Part shown: one piece after another, positions 10,989 to 24,300 of the stretch
Layout: each line of letters opens with the position of its first letter
Position numbering within the stretch: the first letter of the stretch is position 1
Assembly: GCF_949628265.1 (NCBI RefSeq)
Contig: NC_088786.1
Coordinates: 20,543,681-20,607,680, forward strand
Direction of reading: 5' to 3'
Length of the DNA: 64,000 nt
Source of the DNA: Cloeon dipterum
Taxonomy: Eukaryota > Arthropoda > Insecta > Ephemeroptera > Baetidae
Position numbers and translations under genes: made by a program
The notes under the pieces: model-generated
Databases searched by the model: none
The model's input: the letters and a program-made list of their open reading frames with translations, nothing else
What the model was told of the DNA's origin: nothing

Positions 10989-13900
10989 TCAGTAGGAGGT
11001 GCCTCTGGACTCTGTGACGTTGCTGGCGGCCGTTTCAATCTTCTTGGCCAACTCGCCAACGACCTCACGGTACACATGCGGATCGATGTTCCTGCCGAGC
11101 ATGTAGAGCACCCACCAGTCTCCGATTTCGGTCTTGCGGCTGACAGCCTGCGCCACATCCTTGGAGATGAGGCCGCGGTGGCGCAACACCAACAGATTAG
11201 GCCGGATCGACGGCAGCAGCAGGATGAGCACACGGTACACCAGCAGGCCGAACAGCATCACAGCCAGTATCATGTACCAGAACCAGATGAAGATGTATGT
11301 TTTCTCGTTCACAATGTTCAGCGGCAGCACGCACAGCGAGTCGTGCTTCTGGATCGATCCGGACGCACCATACTTGTGGAAGATGCACTTGGTCATCCGC
11401 GGGAACACATATACCATCGGGTCCACTCGCGCCTCCTAAAATAAGAGACAAAAAAAACGTTAATTAAAAATATTTATAACGTCCATCCTTTTAGGGAACA
11501 AGCAGAGCTTGGCAAAGTGTGAGACAATGAACAAGTGGACTTTCCAGTATTTTCTTTTCGGTAATTTTAAGAAAAGAAACGCCCTTTTCAAACATTGTGT
11601 TTATGATTGTTTTTCCCAAACAGTATTCACAGAGAATCACATTGTTTTATTTTTGTCTTGCTTGACGCTTAGTTTAAATAGCTTACAAGAAACACCTAAA
11701 ATTGTTCTTTGGTGTCAATTTACCAAAAAAAGTAATATTTCTGACAATAGTGACAACAGCTCACTACACACCAAGCTGCATGTAATATTTCTGACAATAG
11801 TTCTGAGACTTGAGACAAGTGTTGTTATTTATGAAATAAATAAAATAAAATTAAATATATAATAACACTTGTCTCAAGAACTATTGTCAGAAATATTACT
11901 TGCAGCTTACTTGGTGTGTAGTGAGCTGTTTAATTTTCCATATTTCTACAAAAAGGGCCTACTCTACTAGTGTGGCAACTGGTAGCAGCCCTAATTCATG
12001 AGCTTCCTGTCCCATCTGGGGGCTGAGGGTAACTCGAATGGTACAGAAATTAGGGCTGCAACCAGTGGCTTAACTAGACAGCAAGTCATTTCCTTAGAAA
12101 TATGGAAAAATAAACAGCTCACTACACAACGAGGAAGCTTAATTTATTTTAATACTTCTGACAACTATGACAACCTAGTGTGCTTCTACCTTCATAGGCA
12201 TCTATCAACTTTTAACTATTGATTATTTCTATGCACTGCAAGTCAGGGGTGAGAAAATGTCGCTGCGCTGCATTTAGAAAATTTCACCACACCGCATGTC
12301 ACTATTCATTGGGTGTCAAAGGGGAGTTTTCGCACCACACAGCAGTGACATGTGGCGGGGTGAGATTTTCTCACTGCAGCGCAGTGACATTTTCTCACCC
12401 CTGACTTGCAGTGTATTTAAGATGCAATTTTTTTAACTGAGGAATGCAATATTTAACAATTTGCTCCACAGTTAACTTAAATAAAAAATTATAGCCTTTA
12501 CTGATTGATTTAAGCTAACAAACATAATGAATACATTTCCCAGGGTTTCATGAATATTTCGAATATTTTAATTATTTGTAAAGTCCATCGTGAAAGAAAA
12601 AATAACTTCAATGCCTCTTATTACAAAAAACATCTTTGAACTTTTAGATTTGCACATTTTTTTCAACGTGCTAAGAGTTCGAGCATAAACATAAAATCCA
12701 GAAAATTCACAACATCTGCAAAAACATGATTTCTTGCAAAAAAAGTGGAAAAATTGGAGGAACAAATCTGCAAACCTTGAAAATAGTTTCAAACATCCCC
12801 AAGATTTCAACGTTTTTAGAAATTAAGATTTTTTTTAAATTTAACACAATGAATCTATAGCCTCTTGTCTGTTGCAATATTTATGAGATAATGTTAATTT
12901 AAAAAAAAATTATTCAGAATTATTTTCCAAGACAAAATATGAAACAACAAGGCATGCTAGCCAGTTCAGTTTTTAAAGCGTTATCTCAAACCGCCTCTGA
13001 GCTACTAGCAAATTACAAAGTAAAGCCTAAAATCGAGGGACTTTTCTAGAAATTAAAAAAACAACAATCGATTTGTCTTATCAAGCGGTTTGATACTGTG
13101 GCAAAATAATTTACCTGATTTTCTTCAGAGAAATTGAGTACTTTGAGTCCATAGCTCATGAACTCGCCGTCGAAGAAGGTGTTCATCGCGTACATCTGGA
13201 TGATGATGTTGATGAAGCAGAGAAACTCGCAAATCCAGTAGTGGAACACATACATGTTGTGGCGCTGCAAAACGAAAATTCAATATTTGGATTCAGCCTT
13301 GTGAAAACAAGACTCTTACCTTTGAACGATACTGACAATTAATGGCACAAGCGAAAACAAATAAGCATTAGTGACAGACAGTGCAAAATAAAGCAAATGA
13401 TAGAGCTCTAGTGCCAGATAAGCCCTCAAACACAGAAAGCTCTTCCACCAAATTTTAAAAAGCACAATGAATTAATGCCTAAACCAGCTTAATGCAGTTA
13501 ATTTAATTAATTTAAACCTTTATGTGTCTCAGTAGGTAGTCGACGAGGACTTTCTTCTTTTTATTTTTGTCATCCTCGGAGCGCATGCCGATGTTGAGAC
13601 CCATCACCAGGGTCCTCATCAGGTTGTTCTCCCAGGCATCCCACAGCCATTTGGGTGTGTAGCACATCATCGCCTGAAAGCAAATATAGGATGTAGATTG
13701 TGCGAAATTTAAGATAACCTAAATGGAAAATTCCTTGCACACAGAGGAACGTTAACATTTGTCTTATTTAAAGAATCATTTTTAAAAAATTACCCAATGC
13801 TCTACTTTATGGAATGCATAACGCATTATCTTAGGCGATCTTTTAACCTTTCGTCTTTTTGGGTCCAACAGCGGAATGTGTGGCTTGATCCCAAAAATAA

Positions 13901-15120
13901 TTTAATATTTTTATTAATGCACATCAGGGCGTTTTCTTAGCGTCCTGATGGCTTCCAAAGGACCGAATTACACAAATTCTAAATTCTGAGCTCCTGACTC
14001 AGCCTTGCCAGCGGAGTGCAGATCTTGTAAAATTGAACCAATACAGAGAAAAGCAGGCGTTGGCAAAAAGACGGAATAAGCGAATTGAATGATTTTGATT
14101 GCTTGAGGGCTACCATGACGCCAGGGTTTGATTTATTAACCCGTTCTGATGGTCTTATCTGACCTCAGGGTGCCCCCCATCATGTCGGGCAAGTCTAAAT
14201 TAACCGATTTCAATTTTCTATCTATACCGGAACTAAAAAAACTTTTCCCAACCTATAACCCTACGTATCTCTATCTGAAACTAAAAAAAAATTTTCCAGG
14301 CATGTTACACTTAGGGAAAAGTTGTATCTTAGCTTCATAAAAAAATAAGTTTAAAATTCCAAAATATGTGGCTTAAATTTTAAAGTTGTAATATGATGCT
14401 TGGATGAGCATCTTTTGCCAAAAGTTTAATGTTTCATCTTCTTTCACATTTTGTGAACTCTGAGAGGCCCGTTTCTCCAGATTTGTTCAGAAAAACTATA
14501 TTACATTTTTCCAGCAAACTTAGTTTTTTAAACACTTTCATACCACCTTAATAACGTATAAAATCATGATGGAGCTTTAAAAATAAAATTTAAAAATCAA
14601 AATCTCTCGAGGAAATACCTAAGGTAAGCATTTTGTAGTTATGACCGTTTCTCAAGATCAGACGTAAACATTGTGTTCATTTTGTGATAAAAAATCATTT
14701 AGGATGAGCCACTCAAACAATATTTCATTCATTCAGATCGAATCAGTCGCTTTCTTCACTCACCTGGAAGAAAAGCACGAAGCAAACCCACTGATAGTAG
14801 GTGTAGTACTTCTTGGCGTTTTCGTCGCTGAAGTCATTAGCGACACCAGGATGGGCCACATGGAGGCCGACCTCACGCTGGAAGGCGTCAGGCATGGTGA
14901 ACGTGCTGGTGATCCAGCAATAGGTGTTGATGACGTGCGTGGGCAGACCGCTGACGATGCATTGGATGGGGTTGCCGACGAATTGGTTCGCCGTGATGAT
15001 CAGGGAGCATGTCAACAGCAGCACTGTCGTGAAAAGGTTGTGCAGCCTGAAGATGGCATTGTCCACCGTGATCTCCTGCCACTTCAGGTAGTCCTTCAAA
15101 CCACCCAATAACTTATACAT
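10989..15120 (-). CDS. inx1: Innexin 1 (ogre), gap-junction channel protein
   Basis: Four coding exons (14764-15120, 13518-13673, 13115-13264, 10989-11435), all phase 0, encode 369 residues. The N-terminus MYKLLGGLKDYLKW and the block FRLHN..TTVLLLTCSLIITANQ match the Ogre/innexin-1 subgroup. The innexin signature YYQWV is at 109-113 region, preceded by HPGVANDF. Extracellular-loop cysteines are C54 and C68, then C238 and C256. LPLNIVNEKTY precedes TM4, and the C-terminal GDWWVLYMLGRNIDP is typical. Four membrane spans are predicted near 28-48, 108-130, 180-205 and 268-292. Six such subunits or more form gap-junction hemichannels linking neighbouring cells, notably in neural precursors and glia. 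Start: ATG at 15120; a 5' UTR segment 15121-15168 is bounded by an acceptor (TTTATTTTCCAG). The long intron 11436-13114 carries several inverted repeats. Confidence 0.96.
11755..12128. repeat. Nested inverted repeats in an inx1 intron
   Basis: Arm 11755-11828 is inverted against 11860-11930, around an AT-rich 30 bp loop. The end of the second arm plus its flank (about 11919-11948) is in turn inverted against 12095-12128. Inside that lies a shorter pair, about 11975-11997 against 12047-12067 (TAGCAGCCCTAATTC versus AATTAGGGCTGCAACCAG). The sequence CAGCTCACTACACA or its complement therefore occurs three times. The pattern suggests one hairpin MITE inserted into or next to another. Confidence 0.8.
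12234..12413. repeat. 180 bp hairpin MITE-like element in an inx1 intron
   Basis: The first 39 bases (CACTGCAAGTCAGGGGTGAG onward) are the reverse complement of the last 39 with one mismatch. The interior also carries partial inverted matches (CATGTCACT versus AGTGACATG). No coding capacity is present. A clear target-site duplication is not seen. Confidence 0.88.
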
Positions 15121-15263
15121 CTTGCCGGCTTCTCACCAACAACGATAACAGCAATCTCGATCTACAGTCTGGAAAATAAATTAATTTCTTGAATTAGGAT
15201 TCGTAGGTCACGAGGGAAGAAATTAGGGGTTTTCTCATTTAAAGGCACGATTCATGAGTAGTG

Positions 15264-15560
15264 TTTCTCTCTTTGGCACAGAAAATTAAGAAACATTTTC
15301 AGAAGCAGCTTTTTTATATTTTCCCCTTGCAAAAGTTGACCAGAGCTGGAGGTGGGACTTTAACAAACAGAAATGTGATCGCACAACACGTCTGTCATAT
15401 ATGGCTTCCACTTTATAATTTATAAAAGCAACTGTGATTTGCCTAGAGTATTTCAAAAACTCTTTAAATTGTGATACAAACACACCAACTTTATTTGAAG
15501 CCACCAATATGAAATTGTGAACTAAATTTTTCATTAATTATTGTCTGTTGTAAACTTACG
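15264..15560 (+). repeat. Dispersed repeat R2, copy 1
   Basis: This segment aligns with 48395-48725 over ordered blocks: TTGGCACAGAAAATTA, CATTTTCAGAAGCAGCTTTTT, ACAAACAGAAATGTG, CATATATGGCTT, AACTGTGATTTGC, TTAAATTGTGATA, CAACTTTATTTGA and TGAAATTGTG. It has no coding capacity and the class is unknown. It lies directly upstream of the inx1 5' UTR exon. Confidence 0.75.
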
Positions 15561-17559
15561 GGTTTCTTAAATTATTCATCGGTATAGATAAAATATCAAT
15601 ATCCAAATTGCAAAAAAAAAATTGGGCAGTGCCTTCTGCAAAAAGGCACGGCCGACAAGGCCCGACCTAAAAAACAAAAATTAAAATCTAACTCCTTCCT
15701 CAATTGCTTCCTTCGATATTGCTACCATCCTGGAAAACTGATTAAAGGATAAACTTGACCAGACGAATGAAAATGAATTAACTCAATGTACACCTGCTTC
15801 CAAATAAAGTTCAAACCCAAACAAAGAGGAACAACTACTAACAAACATCAGTCAACGACCCATGTGATGCAATCACGACCGAATATCATGGGACAGAAGA
15901 CAGTACACGATGTGCTAGGTTTGAGCCTGGCCCAGTGATTTTATTGGCCTTGGGAGCGCCATAGACCAATATTGAGTGGCAGGAGAGCACCGGGAAAAGC
16001 CTGATAGGCCAGTCCGGCATTGTTTAAGGAAGTGATTTCACTGAGTAGAATTTTAGTTATCTAAATCAGAGGGAGAACTTCCAAACCGCACAAAACGTAC
16101 TGTTGGCTATCAGGAGGTAGCACCATTAAACGCTTGAATTGAATGGACCAGGACGGCACCAAAAATAAAGATTTTAATGGCTGACGCCAATGTTGGGGTG
16201 GAGCGGCTGATTAATTTTAATATTCAGCCTGAGGGGCAATTTTTCTCCTACACCTTAATTTTAGCATTTTGGGCTGGCTCATCTTGGCCACAATCAAAAT
16301 TTTTCAGATGGCTGAAAAAATAACTTCTCGCACAATTTGAGCGTTTTTCACTCACTCAGTACTGCTGCTAGTTTCCTACTTCAAGAGAGTTCAACGGTTT
16401 CAAAACAAAGAGCTGATCTAGCATAACAACTCGTCTTATCTGCTCATTTCCCTCGGCAGCAGATGCAAATCGCGAAAACCACGACCGGGAAAGAGTCGTT
16501 CACAATCTTTGTTCTACACGTGCTGCGGACAAATTCCGATTGGGCCCAGGTGTGGCCGTTCTCAGATTGACACCGTCGAATATATAGCTGCTGGGAAATA
16601 ATATAACCGGTTCCAGCAGCGCCTTCCAGCACCCGACAAACGAATAAATATACTCGGGCAGAAATAATTAAATTTGCCGGTGTCGAGGGTCGTTTTGGCT
16701 TATCTGTTGGTGAGGATGAGGAGAAGACGCACAAGTGTGAGTAATGTTCTGCTTGGTGCGCGTCTCTTAACTGTAAACGCTGGTCAAGTGTGGTGTGCCT
16801 TTGCGATTTAAACTATATAAGCCGGCCGACCAAGCGTGAAGGCGTGGGACGAAGGCCGAAATATCGGACAGCCAAACAGATTGTAAAACACGAAGCCAGA
16901 TTTGCCGGGGCGCACAACACGAAACAAGATACTCGTTCACCGTGATAAGCTCCTAATTTCGCACCAAGCTAATGGCCAATGATTGAAAGTTCAGATTGAC
17001 AAGATTGAAATCTATAAATATAAACTGTGGAGAAATATATCAAAAAGAGGCATGTAATCTAAACAACAAAGAATTATAATATTTTATGAGGAAATTGTTT
17101 CAAAATCAAGTTATTGCGTACAAGTTAAATTAAGTTGAGGGTCATGTTGAAACAATTAAATGGTTGTTGCCCGCGGCGGAGGGTTTTCACTCTCGCCCCC
17201 GCAAATGATTCAAGAGGCGTTCCAGGTAGCAAAGGGGGTGGAAGAGGGAGCCCGGGCGCAGATTAGGGCAAAACGCCGCCAGGTGCCGGCATTCAAATCT
17301 CTCACGCGCGCTTTAGCCTAATTGGCTTGTCAGCGCAGATTGAATAATATCAGGAACGAATTTGCTTGACCTCTGACCCCGCTCACATGTTCTGCTGGAG
17401 CAGAAATAATACAGTGCGTTGCGTCACAGCAGCGGCAGCGGGACCAATCAAGAGTAATTCGGCTCCATTAATTCATCAACCACTGCTCTCTCACGCCAAA
17501 AGGATTATTAATTGACAGACGACACGCATATGATACATAATTCAGATAAAAATAATTGG

Positions 17560-18110
17560 TATGATTTGGAAGCGAATGCGCGTCGTACGTCTCGGAGGAT
17601 TTTCGAGCCGAGCTCTCGAGGAAGCGAGATTCAGGCTCGGGGCAGCAGCGGCTCGAGAGGAAACGGGCCTGAGCCGGGGCCTGGGGACCTTGGGGCCGCT
17701 CGGAGGACCCACCGGCTCGGGGGCGGCACTCACCCTGTTAGCTCTGCCGACGGTTTGACGTTTCGGCTCACTAATCGGCCATATCCCTCGGCGGAAGGGC
17801 CGAATTCGAGGACGAAATATATCGCTGCGCCGTGCTTGCGAACGGCCGCTTCTGTTGTCTCCCGACGAATGCCCCTCTTGCTCCCTCCCCTAACACGGCT
17901 GTCGCCCCCACCCGTCCGCCGCCTCTCTTGCCACACTGCGAGCCCCCCAGGGCACTAATGTAAGTTCTTTTTCTCTCGCTCGGCTCGCTCTCTGCCTCTT
18001 TCCGTCAATTATTATCTCCATTCGCTCCGAAAAAATGTGTGCGACGCCCCCGAGAGCCCTGCGGGGCAGTTCCGCACCGCACCGACCGACCTGTGCTGCT
18101 CCCAAAGTTT
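17560..18110 (-). promoter_or_regulatory. GC-rich island, candidate inx1 promoter and non-coding first exon
   Basis: A CpG-dense block stands out from AT-rich surroundings 2.4-3 kb upstream of the inx1 ATG. On the minus strand a good donor (CAGG followed by GTGAGTGCC) lies at 17733-17732. It could splice to the acceptor at 15170-15169 that opens the inx1 5' UTR segment. The link is inferred from splice-site quality and spacing only. Frames reading through the block on both strands show no domain. Confidence 0.35.
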
Positions 18111-21100
18111 CTCGCACAGCCGAAAATATTTTTGTAATTGTTACTATCTAAAAAAGCAAAAGTTGCTGGTGACAGGAAGCAGAGTTTATTCGGTTTTAGA
18201 CAATCGGTTTCGCCTTTTAAATACACATATTACATACTCTGTGTTGAGTAAAAACTGTCGCAAGCGCCATTCCGAAATTAAAAAATTCCTCTTTTGTTGC
18301 TTCTTGCAAGGGACAACCGAAATAGTGCCAGCAAAGAAGAATGTTAGTTGTGTTAGGGCAGACTCTGTTTTGACTAACCCTCCTTAATAGCAGGCGGCCT
18401 GACTGGTTGGCTCCCCTCGGCTAGCCTCTCATGCAGGGCCTCCCAAAATTTCAAAGTGCATTCTGATGCACCGCTGATATACATATAAGCAGCTGCAGCT
18501 TCTTCTCCTCTCCAGGAATTACCCCATCACCTGCCATTCCGACCTTCTGATTCCGGCCATTACCCGTAAATTGAATGGTCAGCCCTGAGGAAAAAATCCC
18601 ATCCACCCACAAAAATTCCAACCGCTCAAGCGTATTTCAATTTGAAATAAATAATGCCTCGCCTGTGTTCGTGTATTGTAAGTGTGTCACGCACAGCGCT
18701 CAGTGCGTGTTTACTCATCACCCTCCGCGTATGACGTGACTCACAGCATCCCACAGATCTGCATTTTGAAGAATAAAGCTGTTTGTTGTCGCTCCGGGAA
18801 CGAAGTTATTTACTCAATGCGCAAAAAACAATTAATTACTGAATCATTTTGCACAGTCATCTATCGCTTATGCCAATCATCTCACAAGCAAAAACAAAAG
18901 CAGTACCACGTGCCAGTGATAAATACTACTCACGTCTAAGAAAGCTGAATGCATGTCAAAAAGGAATGATAAGAAGGCACTAAAAAAATATTTCCTAGAT
19001 AAAATCAATCAGTCCCGAGAACTGGCTAAAAGGAAAAAAGCAAATATTTTGGCGGTCAGGATTAACTTGCCTTTGCGCGGGTGCAGCTGTGCGTTTCCTT
19101 TTCTTTTGTCATGTCACTCTGCTGCATCGGGCAGATCAGAGAGCAGATGTTCTCTCGCGAGTGGCAATATCCAATATCCGTGGCGTGGAGAGAAGAACGA
19201 AAAACAAGTCGCGCTGGCTGCAGAGGGTTCAAGGCTAAAAGCAAGAACGGATTGCAAGAAAAAACAGCATTACATTAAATATAGGAGCAGTCGTGCGCCA
19301 GATCAAAAATAAAAAAATGCATCTCATTTGCGTCATTACAGACGCAATAAGTTGCATACGAACGCGGCGAAGCACTGCTGGAATATATTCTATAAAATAA
19401 CGCCTGCATCCTTACAGAGATTTTTCAATAAGTTGTAACAGTCTTGAAAGCATTCAAACTTATAATACAAGATGTATTCACTCTACTCTTCATTTTGGCT
19501 TTGCTCACATAGTATAATATTAATTGTTTATTCCTATCTAAGTCTTAATACAAATATATTGTACAAATACAAATATACTCAGTACAAGTGAAAGTCAGCA
19601 ATCAGGAAATGCAAACATTTTTAAGGGCACTGATTTAAAATTCTCTGCAGCTAACACTGTGGTATTAATTTTATTTTAGAGGTAAAATTCTGCCGATCCG
19701 AGGCCTGAAGGGCCGAAACAGCCACTGTACAGTACGAGAGCATGTTATATAAATTTTTCCGTTCCAGAGTTCAAAGTTCACTTATAGCTAACTATTATGA
19801 ATAAATTTCCACGCAGTTTTAAATTTATTATATTACCTGCCAGCATATTTCTTTCTTTTTTTTCTGTTCTTTATATGGCAGAAAGTTTTTTTAGAATTCC
19901 TCTGAATTTAATCGCGTTGTAATGACGTACACGCGCTTTCAATGACGTGTGCTTTGAATTCAAGTCATTGTCAGTAAAATCAGTATTCAACACGTTTGAC
20001 GTTTTGGCCAGTAACAGCTTTTGAATCTTTTCGTAAAAATCATGCATCACAATTTTCCGCGACACTTCATTAAAATGGATTTATGCTTGACGTTTTGCTT
20101 TTAGCAGACGAATATTTTATTGCGCCACCGCGTCTTGCGCTGAATTTTTATGAAAGGCCGTTGCCTCTTTGCCCTCCGTAAGTTAAACACAATCATTATT
20201 CAGCGCTAATACGAGTGATTAAAACAAACTTTCCTCGTTGGACGAAGCAGGAGAATTCGCCAACATTCGCAGTTTGCAGCCATCAAACTCGTCTTCCTGT
20301 CGGTCCACTGCCATTTTTCCATTTCCGCGAGTGTCAACTATGCGACGAAATTCAGCGGAATGGAATTCACGCAAAAGGCATGTGACCCAGATGAAAACCG
20401 TTTTGCCTGCAATTTCGAATGATGAATTACGGATCACTCAGTCAGTGTCCTCATTTGCATGACCTGGCGTGGCCGCGCACAATTATTATTAAAGCGGTCC
20501 AGAACGATCCCTCGATTTCTTTTCGGCAGGTGCGAGGAATCAGATTTTAGCGAGCCAGCGTTAAAATGAAAATCGTGTAACAATTTCCACTCGCATGCGA
20601 ATTTTAATTTGTTGTTGCGGCGAAAGTTTCGCATCTCTATAACACTAAATCTGAAAGGAGATTCTTACACGTGCGCGAAAATCCCATGAGTGCCAAATGA
20701 GTGTTGCTGCCAACGCTATAATCTGCCTGAGAAACTATTAATTGGCACCTAGCCAATAAATCCGCAGCTTAGATATTGGAAAGTACCTGAGGATTGTTTA
20801 AAAGTCTTTCATGAGCGCTGTTGATTGGATCGGGTAATCCAAGTGAAATATTTTTTTTACATTAATTTGCACATGGGAAAATGCCATAGCACCATAGTGT
20901 TTAATTTAATCAGTTTATCGTCGTCCACACCTGTCCCTTTCCAAATTCCCGACATTGGTCCCTCTGATGACTAGGAAAATTTATCTGGCTGCTAATATAC
21001 TAATTTCAGCTTCAGTAGGGGAAGAGGTCAAGTGAAAATATGATTATTAGTTTTTATTTCTGTATACTGGAAAAAAAATTCAAATGGGGATAATTCTTAG

Positions 21101-23656
21101 TCTTCTTGACTTGCCAAAGGAATTTCTTTGAATTTAAAATATTTTTTAAATTTTCTTTAACTTTGAAAATTGAACTTTAATTTTTTTTATTTCACACTAA
21201 AATCGTAATTTTCTTTATTTATACTAAATTACACGAATAGAGCACAAATTAAAAAAAAAATATTCGATTTGAAATAAATACGAAATTATTCCTGTAACTC
21301 TGAAAACAGCATTTTGAAATTTATGATATTTTCTGTTACACTCTCCAGGAACAAGCTGATTGAAGAAAATGAACAAAAAGTGAGTGACGTAACAAATTTT
21401 GAGTGTTGTATTACCACGCTGGCAATTTGAGCCCGTCTCCCCTCTCGTCGCTCTCGGGTGTTCACCTATTTATTCGCTGTGCAATTTTTGCGAGCGTTGC
21501 GTCACACTTCCTCCCGAAAGGCGCCGCTTTTCTCGGAATTCAATTGCGCAGCACGCATATGTATGCACTCTCGTGGTCTCGAAAAGCGGAGAAAATATGC
21601 CTTTTGGGGCCAAAAATAGTCGGGGAAAGCGTGCTGCACAGTGCATGGCAACCGGCCGCCCCCGCCGAGGGGGAAACATCTCCCCCTGGCAACCAGGCCC
21701 GGACCGTGTTGCTAACGACGCACTTTTTGATCCTTCCCACCCGAGTTTGTTCAATTCAATTTGGAGCCGACGGCAGCAGCAAAAATATATTTGGGAATAA
21801 GTCACAGAATGAGAGAGAAATAAGAAAAATGAAAGAATTGCTAGAGACTATTTCTGGTAGATCATTTTACCGAAAAACTCTAAACTGGACCTTAACAAAA
21901 ATTATCTTAGTTATATGTAGAAGATAAGTTTCGTGCAGGCGCGTCTAATTATTTGTCAATATACCATACCTTTTTCTCAATATGTCACAAAAGTTTCCCT
22001 GCCTCTTTTGAAATTTTAAATCCCTGCTGTGCTTCCCTGTCTGGGGGGCAGGCTTTATCCATCAAAGTCCTTGCTTAAAGAGCAAACTATTGAATGGTTT
22101 AGAACCTTTGTCCGCATAGAAATGCTCCCCAAGAACCATCTCTCTGAAACGTTTACTGCGAAAACCTTTGTTACTGAAGATTGAAAGGCAAAAGCAATTA
22201 TCCTCATCATCATCAATTTAACAATAAACTGAGTTGTTTAGGGATTTTTTGACACGTAAAGCTCCAAGGGTCATTCAAGGTAATTTTAAGCCTATAATCG
22301 ACTTTTTAAAGGCCACCTGAGGGGAAATTTGCATGACCTTTTTTTTGGTTGGACCAAGGATCAGCAGATTCATATTCAGAAAGATTTTATTTTGTAAAGC
22401 CGAAATTATTTACAAGGGTGGCTCTAAAAATACGTCAAGAAATGCCTATTTAGGCTAAGCATTAATGGTTCGTGCCCCTCTTGCACTAAAATTTAATATG
22501 GTTGTTTATTCTCACAGCTTGTCAGCATATTCATGTTGTCACAGGTCAGTTAACAAATGGGAAAAAATTATGTAAAATATTTGTGTGTATAATGTTTGAG
22601 GAATAAATGATTATAATAATAATTAAATGATTTCCAAAAATATGGTATCAACAGAGCAGAAAATAAATACTCGATTGCAGAAAAATGTTCAAATCTTTAA
22701 ACAAGGGCGAATTTAAAATTGCTTGTTGGCATTTAATTGTTGGTAATCTCCCATTATTAATTTAATTCTGACTAAGGAAGGACGAGTGGACGAGACATCA
22801 TTTTTGTTCTTGAGTACGAAATATAATAAAGACCTCCTCCGTGGAGTAAAAAGTGTTGCTGGTAGTGTTTGTGGTGATAAGCAATTTTTACTCGACACTC
22901 TGTTCCGACAGTTTATTTTAATTTCAAAATGGTCAAAAACGTTCACCATTACCATTAGGGATAGGGAGCATTAAACGTTTTTTTTTAAATAGGACCATAA
23001 ATCTCTAGATGGGATGAGAAAGTTTTCCAAAATTTTACGGTCAGTATTGAAACAATTAAAATTTTGTGTAGAGTGAACAATATAATGTAATGTCAATTAC
23101 ATTAAATACATCAAAATCAAACTGAAATTTCAATTTATATATACCTGTACATATTGTTTACATATATTTTGGAATTTTTCAATTAAAGCCAAAATATCTC
23201 AGAATAATGTACTATTCCGTGTGTCAAAAAACTATTTTCCGCTATTTTCCTATTTAATAAATAAAATTAAAATTTCTCTTTCCTTTCTGGAAGTTAAAAT
23301 TCTGCTCCTTGCCGCATGAATTGACAAGATGCGAGAGTTGTCTGCATTTTTATTCTTTGACTCTCGTCTCGTGTGCACCGCCGCGCTGCTCTGCAGCTTT
23401 TTTGCCGTCAAACGAGTGAGCGAGTAAACGACAGTGATTGTGTGCCAAATAAGGCCGGGCTCGGTTTCTTTAAACGATTAATTTATTCCACTGCGAGGAA
23501 CACGTGTCGCGACAACACCAACTGCATCGGCTTACAACCGCAGAATGTAAAAGCGAGCGCGCCTGCGGCCACGAAATTTCAACCCGGTTCTTTTTTGCCC
23601 TCTCTTTCTCTCATGCACATGCCACCAACTGCACTTGGGTTTGTCTTTGGGTTCAC

Positions 23657-23789
23657 CTTGGACGACTGGACCGTCTAGATATTGCTTGCTTTCGATCGTG
23701 ACAGACTGTTGACCCCAGCCACCGCCGCCACTGCCGCCGGCCGACGCGGCTCCTTCATCCAGGTGCTCGCCGCTCGCAGACGACAAGTT
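23657..23789 (-). CDS. Possible orphan internal coding exon
   Basis: On the minus strand a good acceptor (TTTTCCTTGTCCAG) opens an exon-like block that closes at a donor (CAAG then GTGAAC). The open frame in phase 0 is 44 codons plus one base. It starts NLSSASGEHLDEGAASAGGS, continues with a glycine run, GWGQQ, and ends with a better-mixed ESKQYLDGPVVQ. No ATG begins it, so it would be an internal exon of a gene whose other exons I could not find in the window. The low-complexity Gly/Ala/Ser composition suits a disordered linker, but could equally be chance in GC-rich DNA. Confidence 0.3.
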
Positions 23790-23884
23790 CTGGACAAGGA
23801 AAATAAATAGAAAACGGCCAATCGCATTGATAATTTTGTTTGAATAAATAAATCGAAGCCAAATATAAAGTCTGATTAGTTGGT

Positions 23885-24300
23885 CGATACAGGGCTACAA
23901 TTGCAAATAGTTGATCGATAAACAATTTATTCTACAGTCAAAAAAGGACCTTGCTTTAAGTAAATATTGAAATTTTGTAAATTTTCTTTAAAATATACAG
24001 CACTTGACCTTATTTTCTGGGGAAGATTTCGATTTCTCTCGTCGAGATCTATCCGTCCAACAGCGTTTGAAGCTTCATGAGGAAAACTCTTTGTTGTGAA
24101 ATAAGATTTCAAGTAAGGAGACAGTCCTCACCATTTGGAAAGCATGCTCATCTTGCAGCCAGTTTTCTCAAAAATATAAAATGCTACTTAGGTCAATTTA
24201 GGCTTCAACTGAATCCTAATGAATGAGTTCATGCATTTACAACAAGGATTTTGCAGTATTAATCCTCTTTAACTTTAAGGGGATTGATACTGGGCAACAA
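23885..24300 (+). repeat. Dispersed AT-rich repeat R1, copy 2 (most complete)
   Basis: This copy carries the family blocks in order: GATAAACAATTTATTC, AAAAAAGGACCTTG, ATACAGCACTTGACC, TTTCGATTTCTCTCGTCGAG, GATTTCAAGTAAGGAGACAG, ACCATTTGGAAAGCATGCT, TTTTCTCAAAAA and TTAGGTCAATTTAGGC. Near its right end 24253-24294 forms a hairpin (GCAGTATTAATCCTCTTTAA against TTAAGGGGATTGATACTG). The sequence after it (GATACTGGGCAACAA) resembles the left end of copy 1, which hints at a direct-repeat or tandem organisation. Confidence 0.78.

Noticed and set aside
16814-16821. TATATAAG followed by a GC-rich start on the plus strand
   Set aside because: It looks like a core promoter, but no plus-strand gene follows it.
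17512-17958. 148-residue frame through the GC-rich island
   Set aside because: Frames are open on both strands because of GC content; the protein is Arg/Pro/Ser-rich without a domain.
21403-21927. 174-residue plus-strand frame
   Set aside because: It sits in a GC-richer block with overlapping frames on both strands, without domains or splice support.
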